Below are positions 19,621-32,945 of a stretch of DNA of 47,500 nucleotides, piece by piece; position 1 is the first letter of the stretch, and each line of letters begins with the position of its first letter. The notes beneath the pieces are model-generated. The model saw only the letters and a list, made by a program, of their open reading frames with translations, had not been told where the DNA came from and ran no database searches. The translations under genes and the position numbers were made by a program. The DNA comes from Letharia columbiana (Eukaryota; Ascomycota; Lecanoromycetes; Lecanorales; Parmeliaceae), in NCBI RefSeq assembly GCF_014066305.1, contig NW_023501088.1, positions 1 to 47,500 on the forward strand. Direction: 5' to 3'.

Positions 19621-22600
19621 AATATTTATATCTATTATAATAAAGATAATTATAATTATAGAAGACTTTATTAATCTTCTTAATATAAGAAATTTCTATT
19701 TTAAAATAGTTATTCTAAGTTTAAATAGTTATAATTCGCTTATAATTTAAGAGTTAAAGGCTATCGCTTAAACGCTTTTACTTTCTAACTAAAATAATAT
19801 AAAGCGAGTTAAGATATATTATATCTAGCCGAGATTATCGAAGCCGCTATATAATTAATTAAATTATATTATTATTAAGATCTTTAAAATATTACTAGCT
19901 TTCTCTATATAAAATACGCTAAATAAAGAAATAATACGCCTTTATTTATATATTATAAATATTAAAGAATTAGATAGCGAGTATTTAGACTTCGTATTTA
20001 TTTAATTATAAAATATTTATAATAAAGGCTAAAAATTAGTTATTTTAGCTATCGCTAGAAGAAATATAATTTAAGAGAAAATAATTTTAGCTTCGGCGTT
20101 AATTACGTAGTTTTTAATTATTATTAATAAAGATATATTAATTAAAAGAATAAGAACTTTAATCTCGAAAGCGAAAGGGAAAAGAAATCTCTATCGTCGT
20201 AAAGAAGCCTTAATATAAGTATTTATTTTAGAGGTAAAATATCTCGATAGTAAGTAAATAACCTTATAATTAATTTTAATTTTAAACTTTAATTAAGTTA
20301 ATTTTAGAGAAGATAAATAGAGCTTTTAGTTATTAAGATAATTAATATAATTTTAATAATATAGTATTATATCTACGTATAAGAGATAGATCTTTATTAT
20401 TATAATATTCTTAAATTATTTTAATATCTTTATTATTTATTAATTATTTAACTTCTCGATAGAATATTATTCGCTATTTCGAGTATTAATAGATAATAAA
20501 TCTTTATAAATAAAGATTTAAGCTATATCGAGCTAATTTTAAAGCTTAATAAGATTTTTCTTATACGCTTAAATCTCTAATATATTATAAGAAATATTTT
20601 AATAGCGAGAGTAAGTATATATTAAGCTTTCTTATTAATTTTAATTTAATATTAAAATAATTAATCTCTAAATCTCTATTAGAGTTAATCTTTAATAAAG
20701 ATCTCTTTAATTTTTAAACGCGCTTAATTTCGTCGATATCGTCTATCTTAATTATTTCTTTAAGTCTTATTAATATATAAACTTTATTCTTAAATTTAGA
20801 CTTTAATAGAGCGAGCTTATTTAGTTTATTTAGCTTATTCTCTAATAAAGAGAGCTTATTAAGTCTCTAAGTATTATATCTTTTAAGAAATTTAAAATCT
20901 TAATCTTTTTAAATTATCTCGATAATATTAATAAATTTAAAAATATTTTTAACTATTAAATTTAAAAGTAATAATTTAAGAATAAATTAAAGCTACTTAG
21001 ATTATAGCGCTATATTAAAAAAGATTATATAAAATTAATTATTAATATTATTATTATTAAAGTCTAGATTAATAGCTAATTATAGATATAAGATTAAATC
21101 TATATTATATTAAAATCGCGTTATAAAAAGAATTTATATTTTAAAATTAAAAATAAGATTAATATTAAAGAAGTTTAAAAGACTTTAAATAAGTTTAAAT
21201 CTTAAGACTTAAATATTCTTAATTTTATATTTAGAAAGATAAATAATATTACTCTTATAAGATATAATAATAACTTTTAATTCTATATTAATAGATTTAT
21301 AAAGATTCTAAATAAGTTTAATAACTTATTCTTAAAGCTAAAGTTTAATAAGAATTAAAAGATTTATCGCTTTTATTTAGACTTAGATTTTTTATATAAT
21401 TTATATTATAAATAATATAATTAAAATTATAATATTTTTAAAAATAATAATATTATAAAGTTCGATCTAAATTATATAATTACTCGATTTATTAATATTA
21501 TAATTAATTTTATTAATTTAATTAATATTAAAGTTTATATACTAATTACGCTAATTAATAAATTCTTTATATATAATTTATAAAGCGTTATTATATTAAT
21601 TATTATTAACGAAGTTATTAAATATAAAATTTAATAAAAAATCTATATTAATAACTCTTATATTTATATTTAGACTTATAAATATTATAATTATTATAAA
21701 AAGAATTAATATAATAATATCAAATATATTATTTTATATTTTAAATTTAAGAAATAAAATAGTAATAATAATAGAGGAGATTATAATAATTATAAAGATT
21801 ATAATAATTATAATAATTATAGCGATAAAAATAATAATAATAATAATTTCTCTAACTCGAATAATAAAGATAAAAATATTTAAAATAATAAGTTTATTAT
21901 TAATTACTAATTTAATAATATTAAGATTATTATATATATTTAATTAGCAATAATATATAGTTTTATAATATATATTAATTTTAATTTAAAGAATATTATA
22001 TATCTTATTATTAATTCTTAATTCTTATAGAATTAAGTCTATTATTTCTTTATTAAAAAGGGTTTAAAGACTATAGCTTAAACTTCTTCGATATTTATAA
22101 TTATTATATTATTATATTTATAATTTATTAATAATATTTATACTTAATATATTACTTATAACTTCTTAATCTTTTAAATCTTTATTTTATTTAAATTATA
22201 TTATTTAATTAATAAAGTTAATAGCTTAATTATAGCTATTAACTTTAAATATATTAAGCTTAAATATAAAAGTCTTAAAAATAAATAAACTTTATATATA
22301 AAAGATATCTAATATATTTCTAATAGTAATTTTAATCTAATTTCTTAAGAGTAATTTAAAGATTAAAATTATTCGCTTTAGTTTATATTTAAGAATATTA
22401 AAGTAAAGAAGTATAATATTATTTTTAGATATTAGCGTAATTATTTTTATACGCTAAATATATAAATAAAGACTCTTATATACTTAGTAGTTATTAATAA
22501 AGATATCTCTATCTATAATAAGTTTACTATATCTATATCTATATCTAAATCTAAATTCTTATTCTTATTCGCTAATATTCTAGATTCTTAAATTAATAAA

Positions 22601-25600
22601 AAAATCTTATATATATAATACGCTTATTATAATTATTTAAAATATTAGAATTTAAAGAAATTAGTTAAAATATATATCGAAATAAATTTATTTATTTTAT
22701 TTTTTAAAGATATATATAAATTATATAATATTATTAATATAAAAATTAAATTATATAAGCGTTATATAACGTTAAATCGCTAAAAAAATAATTTAATTTA
22801 TAATAATCTTTAAAAGTCTTTTTTTATTTTTTATAATAATTATAAATAAATAATAATCTTTCTAAATAATAAAACGCTTTATTTCGCTATATTCTTATTT
22901 TCTAATAAAAATAATCTTATAATTCTCGCGGCGTTTAAGTTTTTTCTAAATTAAGTTAAATATAAAAATTATATTTATATTAGATTTTATAATAATTATA
23001 ATTTCGAGTATAATAACTATAATATATATACTTTTTAACTTATTAAAGAAATTATTTAAAAAAATATTATATCTAATAACTTTTAAATAAATAATAAATT
23101 TAAATATTTTAATTAAATAATATAACGTAAGACTAGCGCTATATTTAAAGAGAGTAAACTATTATAAAAGTATTAATCGAAATTCGCGTAGATTTCTAAT
23201 TATTTACGTAATCTATAATTAATATTAAAAAGAAATATTATCTCTTATAAGGCCTTTATAAACTATTTATCTAATATTTTATATCTTTAAATTATTAAAT
23301 AAACTAATTTCTATTAAATATATCTATTAAATATCGATTAAATTAAATATAAGAATTACGTCTATAAGAGGCGCTTAATTAATTATAAAGCTAATTAATT
23401 TTATTATATATTAATATTAAATAATAAAATTTAAATTTATTTAAATATAATTTAAATTAATAATATTTTTTTTAAGTTTATTTTATTTAAGCTTAATCTC
23501 GTTAAAGAAAGAGAGATTAATAATTAAAATCTATTTAAGAATAGAAATAAGCGTTATATAGATACGCTATAAAAGACTATATATAAGCTATTAATTACTT
23601 CTTTAATATTAATTTTAAAAAAGAGAGTCTTAAAAAGAATAAGATAGAAAATATTTATTAAAGTAATAATTATCTTAGCTAAAGTCGTTAGAAGAGAATT
23701 TATTATTATTATATAAATTTTTATTAGAGAAATATCTTTATAGATATCTTCGTAGTAACTATCGTTATAGATATCGCTATAGATATCTTTATAGATATAT
23801 TTAGAGGGAATAAAGTCGAAATTACTTAAAACTCTAAGCGAAAATACGCTTATTTGAAGATTTATCTTCGATAGCTTTATAAGTCTTAATAAAATTTATA
23901 ATTAGATCTATAATTAATTAATAGTCTCTCTTAAAATAGTCTAGACGATATAAAGTTCTTAAAGCTTATCGCGATCTTTTATTAGATTTACTCGCTCTTT
24001 TAATTAAAGCTAATACTTTTAAATTATTTAAATTTTAAATATATTAAGAGATAATAATAAATAAATATTAAAAAATAAAATAAAAACTTATTATATAGAA
24101 AGAAGTTAACTTTCTTATAGCTAATAATACTTAAATCTTAATAAATTTATTTTTAAATATATATATTCTAAATAATAAATAGATTTATAAATTTAAGCGA
24201 GATCTTATTAAAAAGATTATACGATATAAAGCTTAATAAATAATTTATAATTTTAAATAGCGCGAAAGCGTAAATTTTAATAAGACTTTCGTCTTTATAG
24301 TTAAGTTTATAAATTATAAAGCGATCTTTACTTTAATAATAGCTCTTAATTAAAAATTAAAGTAAATAAATATTAAAATTACTTTTCTCTATAATAATAT
24401 AAAGGAAATTATTTATATAATATAGTTTATAAGCTTTAAAATTAATAATAAATATAAGATATATAAGTTAAAGAAGGCGCTATATAATTTAAAGTAATTC
24501 TTAAAAATCTAATATAATACTCTCTTTATATATCTAAAGAAATTAGACTTTAAGTCTATTATAATTAATTTCTTAATCTTTATTAATAATATTATAATTA
24601 TTATAATTTATATAAATAATATTCTCTTAATTAATCTCGATAAAGTAGAAATTTAGAATATTAAAGATAAGTTTAATAATTATTTCGAAATAACTAATTT
24701 AGAATTATATATCTATTATCTAGATATAACTATTATTAAAAATTATATTAATTATATTATTTAACTTAATTAAATAAAATATATTAAAAAGTTTCTTACT
24801 AAATATAATATATAAGAATTTAAAAATATATTTACTTTTATAAATATCGAAAGATATTAGATATTTAAAGAGAACTTTTAAGTCTTTAAAGTCTCTTATA
24901 TCGAGTATTAATTAATAATAAAATTATTAATATATATAATACTTAATATAAGATTAGATATTATATTCGCGATCTCAATAATATTTTAATATAACTTAAA
25001 TTCTAATAAAGTCTATTAAAAAGCGATTAAGCGAATCTTTCGCTATTTTAGATAAATCGTTAACTATTAACTTATCTTTAAAGGAGATCTAAAATCTTTA
25101 AGTAATTATATTAATATCGATTAAATTAATAATTAAGATATTTATTACTTTATATTTAGATATATATTTAATATTAATAATAAGATTATTAATTAATTAT
25201 CGAAGCGATAATTTATTATAATACTCTCGATTTATAAGATTAAATATATTAATTAAATATAAATTATTAAGAAAGTAATTTAATTACGTAATTTATTAAA
25301 TTAGCTTAATTTTAATAATAAATAAATATAAGTAATAATTATTTTTTATAATAATTAAGGCGTTATAGTACTAGCTAAAAACTCTTAATTTTATATCTAT
25401 ATTAAATATATTAATATTTAATATTACTATATATAAAAATAAGTTATTATTAAGAATATCGCTTTAGATTATATTTTTATCGATTAATAGATAGTTAATA
25501 ATCTTATTAAGACTCTTAGTAAGAATAAATTTAAGAGATTTCGTTAATTTATTAAATTAAAATATCGTTTATAATCTTAATATAAAAGAATTACTTACTT

Positions 25601-26202
25601 TAGAAAAGCTATTTTATTAATTCTTATATTATAAATAATCGACTTAAGTTATTTATCGAGTCGCTATATTAAGCTTAATACTCTATAAACTCGCTATTTT
25701 ATATCGAAATAGCTATTTCTTTAGCGCTATTACCGCTATCGTTATTAAAACTTTTAAAGCTCTTTCGAGAAACCTATATCTATTTATTATTAATATCTTA
25801 AATATTATACCTTTAAATTACCGCTATTACCAGCTACTATTACTAAGAATTAATTATCTAAAACGATCTTATAAAGGCTTTATAGCCGGCGATATATAGC
25901 TAGAAGGATTTCTTTTAATTATTTTATTCAGCTACTCTTATAAATATCCTTCGATCTCAAATTAATCGATTTTTGATATATACTAGATGGCCTAAAAATA
26001 AAATTTCTAAAAAATCGCTTTTTGATAAAAAGTGGAATTTGAGTTATATTTGGGTGGGGGCCATAGTTTAATATAGTCGTTTTCAGATTTCGACTTTTTA
26101 CTTTATCTACCCTATTTTAAACGTCGCGAACTTTAAATCTCGTATTTTTTAATTTCGTTTGTATAGGGGGGTAGGGGTATAAGGGGTATACTTTTACGCT
26201 AA

Positions 26203-26299
26203 CTACCCGGCACTAACTCACCTTAACTACCCGGTATTAATTTACTCTTACTACCCGGCGCTAGTCTCACCTTATCTACCCGGTTTTAACACCGTTAGT
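26203..26299 (+). repeat. 24-25 bp minisatellite in the Copia 3' region, about 4 units
   Basis: The core CTACCCGG recurs at 26203, 26227, 26251 and 26276, each followed by a variable CACTAACTCACCTTAA-like spacer. The same unit, inverted, occurs about 14 times in the other Copia copy at 32,600-32,945. Confidence 0.85.
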
Positions 26300-26354
26300 A
26301 TTAAACTTCGTATCTATTGAATTTCGCTTATAAGAGGATACGTGCGAAGGGGAG

Positions 26355-26506
26355 TGTTGAAATTCGGATTACGTGACTCTTGGCGTCTTGGCGATTACGT
26401 GACGTAGTCACGTGACACGCCTTAGTACGCCCGTGTCAAGTCGCTCTTTTCTTCTATAGAACTCTATAGTTAATACAACTAAGTATTCTACCTTCATATT
26501 TTAATA
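26355..26506 (+). repeat. 3' LTR of the plus-strand Copia element
   Basis: The sequence begins TGTTGAAATTCGG just after the polypurine tract and ends TCATATTTTAATA, about 152 bp. It matches the inverse of the 151-bp LTRs at 32,327 and 44,405. It keeps many CA and TG steps, so it is less RIPped than those. It contains CACGTGAC-like palindromic motifs. Confidence 0.85.
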
Positions 26507-26728
26507 AAGATAACGATTAAGATCTAAAAATTAAGAATTTCGTTAGAAGATATATTCTAAAAAATCTAAATTAAAATATAATATAGATAATTAATATATT
26601 ATATCGATTATTAATATAACGCTATAATATTAATATCTAACTCTACTAAAATTATTATAAAAGATTTTTTTTTAAATTAATAATTTAAAATTATTAATAG
26701 ATAATTTATTAAGAATTAGCTAAATAAT

Positions 26729-26760
<32 letters not shown>

Positions 26761-26960
26761 AAAAAATTTTTTTTTTTAAAAATTATAATCTAATAGTAAA
26801 GTAGACTTAATATCTATTAAGTTTCGTTAATCTCTTTTTTTATTATAAGAAATATCTTAATTTAAGCTTTTTATAGAGGTAAATCGCTAAAAAAGAGAAT
26901 ATTAATTAATATACGCTAAAGAAAAAAAAGAGAAAAGAATAAAGAAAAATTAAAAGAATA
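26507..26960. other. RIPped sequence between the Copia LTR and the DNA transposon
   Basis: AT-rich with no recognisable gene. It includes a run of about 23 A followed by mixed A/T homopolymers near 26,728-26,778. It may be older repeat sequence into which the neighbouring elements inserted. Confidence 0.5.
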
Positions 26961-27777
26961 ATCGTATGGGAACACGCTATACTTAGTAAGTCCACCCTAA
27001 CGCTAAGGCCACCCCAACACAATTTTCTCAATTTCTTAACTCATTCATCCCTTACCTATCTACCACAACCCAACGATATCTAACTCATATACCGTTATTT
27101 AAGAATATATTTAACAGGTCTTAGTCTCTATTACCCTCGAAATAAAGCTTAAAATTACTCGATTAATTACTTAATTTAATATACTCTATAATCAGCTCTT
27201 ATATCGCTATAATAAGATCCCTCTCAAAGATAGCTACTCTTACGCGCCTATAGATCCTAAAAAATAAATTCTTTATTAATATATATAATGGCTCGATAGA
27301 TTAGAAATATCTTATTATTATTTAATATTTATAAAAATTATAATTTTTTTTTAGATCTACTCGTTAAGCGAGAATTAGATATTATTTAACGAGCTATAAT
27401 AGCTCGAATAACTTAAAAAGTAAAACTAATACGATAGTTTAGAAGAGAGGTATTATTATTCTTATTAGGCCCGATCTTAAGTCATTATACGCAAGAAAAT
27501 AAAAATTAAAAAGGATTTTAAGAGCTTTAGAGTGGGTAAATACTAAAGAGTCTCGGGTATATAATATATTTAAGAACAAGAATATCAAGTAATTCAAGGT
27601 TACTATATAGAGGGTTAGAAAGTTAATCAAGATTAAAGTAATTAAAAAGGTTGAAATAGATTATAGTAGCTCTAAATAAATATGTATATAAGTGGGTAGG
27701 TAGAATAATTGAGAAAATTAATATTGGGGTGGCCTTAGGTTAAGGGCTATACTAAGTGTAGCGTATTCCCATACGAT
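26961..27777. mobile_element. 817-bp terminal-inverted-repeat DNA transposon, Tc1/mariner-like, non-autonomous
   Basis: About 72 bp at the left end (starting ATCGTATGGGAACACGCT) match the reverse complement of the right end (ending AGCGTATTCCCATACGAT) with scattered differences, mostly transitions. TA dinucleotides flank both ends (26959-26960 and 27778-27779), the target duplication of the Tc1/mariner superfamily. The inside has no intact open frame. A weak helix-turn-helix-like remnant (WLDRLEISYYY, about 27,285) would fit a pogo/Fot1 transposase relic, but I am unsure. The ends are less RIPped than the surroundings. Confidence 0.85.
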
Positions 27778-27779
27778 TA

Positions 27780-30700
27780 GATAGTATAAGAAGAGATAGA
27801 AGATAATAGAGAAGTTAAGATGAAGAGAAAAAAACTTCTCTTAATCTTATAAATTTTATAAATAAAATTATTAATTATAGAACTACGATAAATTAATAAA
27901 AAAAAAAACCTCTTTATCTTTATTATTTAAAATATTACTCTTTAAATAAAATCGAGTTAATATTCTTAATTTTCTTTAATTATTAATAAAGAAGAAGATA
28001 AAGAAGACTTAGCTATAAAAGATAAATTTAATTTATATTTTATCTTTAATAATAAAAAGCGAGATATCGAAAGAAGTAGTTTTATTAAGTTATATTAAAT
28101 CGAAGCTTAGATCTAAATTAAGACTTTTATATATATCGATATAAAAGAGTAAAATAATATCTACTCGCCGTAGTAGTAAAAAGGGGGAAATATCGCTATT
28201 CTAGCGATATCGGCCCTCGAAAATAATAAATAGCTTTATCTAAAAATATTATTCGAATTATAAAAAAAGTAGAATAAATTAACTTTAAGATAAATTATAA
28301 AGAGATTAGAAAAGATTATAAAGCTTAAAAATATAGTATTTATAGAATTTTATAATATTAAAAATTAGATAATATATTATTACTCTTTTATAATTATTAA
28401 AAAAATTAAAAATCGAAGCTTTTATATTAATATTTTAATTATAAATATTATTAAATATTATATAAAAGAGTCTTAAATATATATAACGAATAAGAGTTTA
28501 TTAGATATTATAGATTTTTATCTTCTAATTATATAAATAGTAGAAGTAAAGAACTTTAAAAGTTTAAAATTTTAATTAATATATTAGAAGTTTAGAGGTA
28601 TTATGAGTAGTAAGATTATAATTATTTTTAAAAAAAGTTTTAAAATATATAATTTCGAGTTTATAATTAGATAATTAAGATTAAAATATAATAAAGCGTT
28701 TAGTATTAGATTTAGATTAATAAATCTAATTAAGATATATAATATTTATAAAGAAGTATATTTAATAATTAAATGCGAAGAATTATAAGCGCTTAAATCT
28801 ATAAACGCTATAAAGTTCTTTCTTATAAAGAATAAATCTATTATATTATAATTATAACTATATATAAGATATAAATAATCTTACTTAATATTCATTTAAT
28901 TTTAAATCTAGATTATTTTAGAAAAATATATAATATAATATAGAGTTATAAGATTAATATTCTATTATTTTAAGAGATAAACCTATTTAATAAGATTACG
29001 AAATATTATAAAAGATTATTTTTATAAATAGCTATTATAATTTATCGAGTCGAAAAAAATAAAGTCGCTATTATTATAAATATTAAATTTATAAAGTAGT
29101 AGAGAGATAAAAACTTAAATTATATTCTTTATAAAGAGAATAATAAAAGAATTTTAACTTACGAGATTAAATATAAAAAATATATATTTATAATAATATT
29201 AATATATATCTTAATTAAAGAGAATATAAGACTATTATAACTAAAAGTAAATATAAAAATATTTAAATAGATATTATTATAAACGCTTTATAATATAATA
29301 AAGAGAGATTAAAATTTTACGCTAGTCGCTATAAATAAAGCCTTTATAATTTTCTTATCGCCTTTATAATTATAAGTATTATTTAAATTATTATTAAAGC
29401 TTAAAAAAGATAAAGTATATTATCTAATAAATAATTAAAAAATTTAAAATCTAAATTTTAAAGTCTTTATATATTTCTTAAATAATAAAATCTTAATTTT
29501 TAAGATTAATTAAATTTATATCTAAGATAATTAAATAGAAGAGTTAAAGAATTAAAAGATAGTATCTAATAAATTATCTATTAATTATAAAACTACGATA
29601 ATTATAATAAGAATAATCTTTATAATTACTCGAAAACTCGAGCGATAAAGATTATTATTTTTATTTCTATAAAAAAATTAAGTATAAATCTTATATTTAA
29701 AGATATTATAAATACTTCTAGAAGAAAATCTAATAAAAAAATAAATAATTTATAAGATATTAATAGCGTAATTTATAAAACATATTATAAAGAATAATTA
29801 TAGAGCGAATTAGAAAGTTAAGTATAATTTATAACGTAATTATCTATAATTATAAAAGAAAAGACGTTTTAAATTATTAAATTTCGAATTAGAGAAAAGA
29901 ATAGTAATTATTAAAACGCGTAAAAAATAGCTTATAGATATATATAATTAATTCTATTTCTATAATACTATAGCTAAATATCTTATTCTTAATAAAAAGC
30001 TAATAAAATAATTTTTTATAAAGGTTAAACGTATAAATTATAGCTTTATCGAGATCTTAAAGAATAATTAAAAAGAGATATATATAAATTTAAAAGATAT
30101 TCTTAAAATAGTAATAGACTACTATTAAAATCTTTATAATATAAAACCTTTAAATAAGAAAAATCTAAAATAAAATCTTATAATATATAATAGATCGAAT
30201 AAGCTTAATAGATATTATTAAAATAAAAGACTTTATTAAAGCTTAAGAGATATAGATCGCTATTCGCTAGGCATTCTTAAAAATCTTATTAAATAAAAAC
30301 GATTTTTTAAGCGAGTTTTATAAGATTATTATAAGATATAAGAAGAAGAGAAAAGAGGAAATTTCGACTATTATCGTCTAATTAATCTTCTTTTATAATT
30401 AAATATAGTAAAAATAAAAACTCTTAAAGTATTAAATAAATAAGATTCTTATTATTCTTTTTAAAAATAAAAGTAAATAAATTAATATTAAGAATTATTA
30501 TTCTCTATCTATTATAAATATAAATTATAAAATCTTTATAAATATTTTAATATAATATTTAATAAAGACTCTAAGCGAGGTAATTAGCGAATAATAATTA
30601 ATTTTCTTATTAAAGAGGCTTATTAATAATAATATTAAAATAATTTAATATCTAATAATTAAGTATAAATTTATCGAGAAATCGTTATAGAAATAAGAGA

Positions 30701-32321
30701 GAATCGCTATTCTCTTTTTTAATTAGAAAAAAGTATATAATTAAATTAATTATAAATTTCTTCTAGCGATTTTAAAAGAATTAGATATATTTAAAAAATT
30801 TATTATTTAAATATAACTTATTTATAAGAAAGCTAAAATTAAGATCTATATTAATAATTATATTAAAGAAATAATTATAATATAAAGTAATATAAGATAA
30901 AAAAATTCTTTAAGCTATCTTTTATTTATAGTTATAATTAAAGATCTAGCTTAATATATTATTTATAATTCTTAAATTCTAAAAATATAAATAAAAAATA
31001 GAGTATTAAAGATAATAATATATATTAATAATATTATAATTATAATATAATTTTAAGAAGAGATAGATATTATAATAGCGATTTTAAGAGTCTATTACGT
31101 TATAATTAACGCGAGAATTAATTAGAATAAATTATATATACTATATATAAAAAATATCGTCTATATTTATATTATTAATAAAATTTTTTTTTTAATAATT
31201 TCTATAAATATTTAGAGATATTAATCGAGATAGATATTAACTATTAATTAGATAATTTTTAAATTAAAATCCTATAAAAGGTTAAGAGATTAATATAAAA
31301 TTAATTATAATTTTATCTATCTCTTAAAAGTAAAGTAATAATTAAAACTATCTTTATAATATTCCTTCTTAGATTTATTTTATAATTTTTATATATACTC
31401 TTAACAATACGCGATAAATTAGAAAAGAAATATTATAAATTAATATAAAATAATAAAATTTAAGATATTATTTATAATCTTTATATTTATTATTAAATAA
31501 AAGAGAATAGAATCGAGATAATTAATTTATAAGTCGTTATTAATAAAAGTATTATAACTATAATTAATAGAGTAATTAACTTTTTTAAATTAATATAGAT
31601 TATTCTAATTAAAGATATTTTAATATTATATATTTAAAGCCTTCTATATATTTTAATATTTACTAATTTTTAAATAACTTAATTCTTTAATTAATTTAAT
31701 TATATTTTAAAGCTAATATAGATTATTTAATAACGATAAAAAAAGATATTTATATAAATTCTCTAAATTAAATCCTTTCTAACTATTATAAAACTATTAA
31801 TAACGCTAATATTCTATTATTTATTATTAAGAAAAATCGATTTAGAGAATATAAAAAATGTTTAACTTCGAGATTTAGTAAGTTTTATAAAATAAGAGTA
31901 TTAGAGTTTTAAAAGATATATAGAATTTAATATACGCGGTTTTAATAGTTCTAGTTAAAATAGTATATAATAAATATTCTTTTTAAATTAATTATATTAT
32001 TAATAAATTAATTTTTAACGCTATTTTATTAAATTAGCGTTTATTACTTTTAATTTTATATATATAAAGACTAAATATACTTTAATAGAAATACTTTATA
32101 AAGATTAATAATTATCTTATTTTTTTATTAAAGATTAATTTTTAATAAATATATTTTATAATCTTAGATAAGAGATTAAAAGCTATTAATTTTAGCGATA
32201 GAATTAAGAGCCTTATTTTTATTTATTAATATCGCTATAAATTAAAAATCTTAGCGAATAAAATATAAATTATAATTTATAATAAATTTAAAATATTATA
32301 TATAGAAGATCTCCTCTAATA
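27780..32321 (+). mobile_element. RIP-degraded non-LTR retrotransposon (LINE, Tad1-like)
   Basis: A LINE reverse transcriptase can be followed through stops on the plus strand from about 30,300 to 31,150. It shows EFYKIIIR, the YKIFINILIQYLIKTL block, SEVISEQQLIFLLKRLINNNI, RIAILFFQLEK (relic of FLDWEKAYDRV), RIYINNYI and LLFIIVI. The catalytic YADD is reduced to YINN near 31,020. The post-RT region NARINQNKLYILYIKN also fits fungal Tad1-type LINEs. An ORF1 and endonuclease should lie in 27,800-30,200, but I cannot resolve them. The left edge is uncertain; the right part is interrupted by the minus-strand Copia insertion at 32,322. Confidence 0.65.
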
Positions 32322-32326
32322 ATTAC

Positions 32327-32477
32327 TATTAAAATATGAGGTAGAATACTTAATTGTATTGACTAGAGAGTTCTATAAAAGAAAAGAGCGACTAGATATA
32401 AATATATTAAGGCGTATTACGTAATTATATCACATAATCGCTAAGACGCCAAGAGTTACGTGATTCGAATTCCAATA
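32327..32477 (-). repeat. 3' LTR of the minus-strand Copia element
   Basis: 151 bp. On the minus strand it starts TATTGGAATTCGAATCACG directly after the polypurine tract and ends CTCATATTTTAATA. It is bounded by the ATTAC target duplication at 32322-32326. Confidence 0.9.
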
Positions 32478-32599
32478 CTCCCCTTCGCACGTATTCTTTT
32501 ATAAATAAAATTCGATAGATATAAAGTTTAACGCTAATAATATTAAAATTAAATAGATAAGATAAAAATAACTTAATCGATTTTCGTTAGAGTTTAGCG

Positions 32600-32945
32600 T
32601 TAAATAATTAAAGTAAAGTTCGAGTTAAGTAATTAAAGTAAAGTTTGAGTTAGATAATTAAAGTAAGTTTAATATTAGATAATTAAAGTAAAGTTTTAAA
32701 TTAGATAGTTAAAGTAAGTTTAATATTAAGTAATTAAAGTAAAGTTTAAGTTAGATAGTTAAAATAAGTTTAGCGTTAAATGATTAAAGTAAAATTTAAG
32801 TTAGATAATTAAAGTAAGTTTAGTATTAGATAGTTAAAGTAAAGTTAGAGCTAAATAGTTAAAGTAAGTTTAGTATTGAGTAATTAAGATAAAGTCTAAA
32901 CTAAGTAGTTAAAGTGAGTTTAGCGCTAAGTAGTTAAAGTAAAAA
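32600..32945 (-). repeat. Expanded Copia 3' minisatellite, about 14 units
   Basis: The motif ATAGTTAAAGTAAGTTTAGC recurs with variation; I count 14 units averaging 24-25 bp. It is the RIP-altered inverse of the four-unit CTACCCGG array in the other Copia copy, at the same place relative to the LTR. Confidence 0.85.

Larger units (their letters stand above)
19630..26506 (+). mobile_element. RIP-degraded Ty1/Copia LTR retrotransposon
   Basis: Coding remnants follow the Copia order. There is a probable gag zinc-knuckle relic near 21,650-21,720. A gag-pre-integrase/integrase relic at about 22,610-22,800 reads NLKKLVK...INIKIKLYKRYITLN. The reverse transcriptase follows at about 24,480-25,100, with IIIIYINNILLI, LYIYYLDITIIKNY and KAIKRIFRYF. 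The catalytic YVDD has become YINN near 24,610, both Asp codons changed G-to-A. An RNase H relic follows. The 3' end has a polypurine tract (GCGAAGGGGAG) directly before the LTR. The 5' LTR is not recognisable; the 5' part aligns with the 5' part of the minus-strand Copia (about 19,660 against 44,270), so the left edge is approximate. There is no intact open frame. Confidence 0.85.

Noticed and set aside
27439..27630. 63-codon minus-strand open frame inside the TIR transposon
   Set aside because: Composition is Ile/Leu/Phe/Asn-rich as expected from AT-rich DNA, with no transposase motif.
32600..32945. Regularly spaced repeats resembling a CRISPR array
   Set aside because: The units are directly adjacent and variable, without unique spacers, and sit at a fixed place in a Copia element in a eukaryotic genome; it is a minisatellite.
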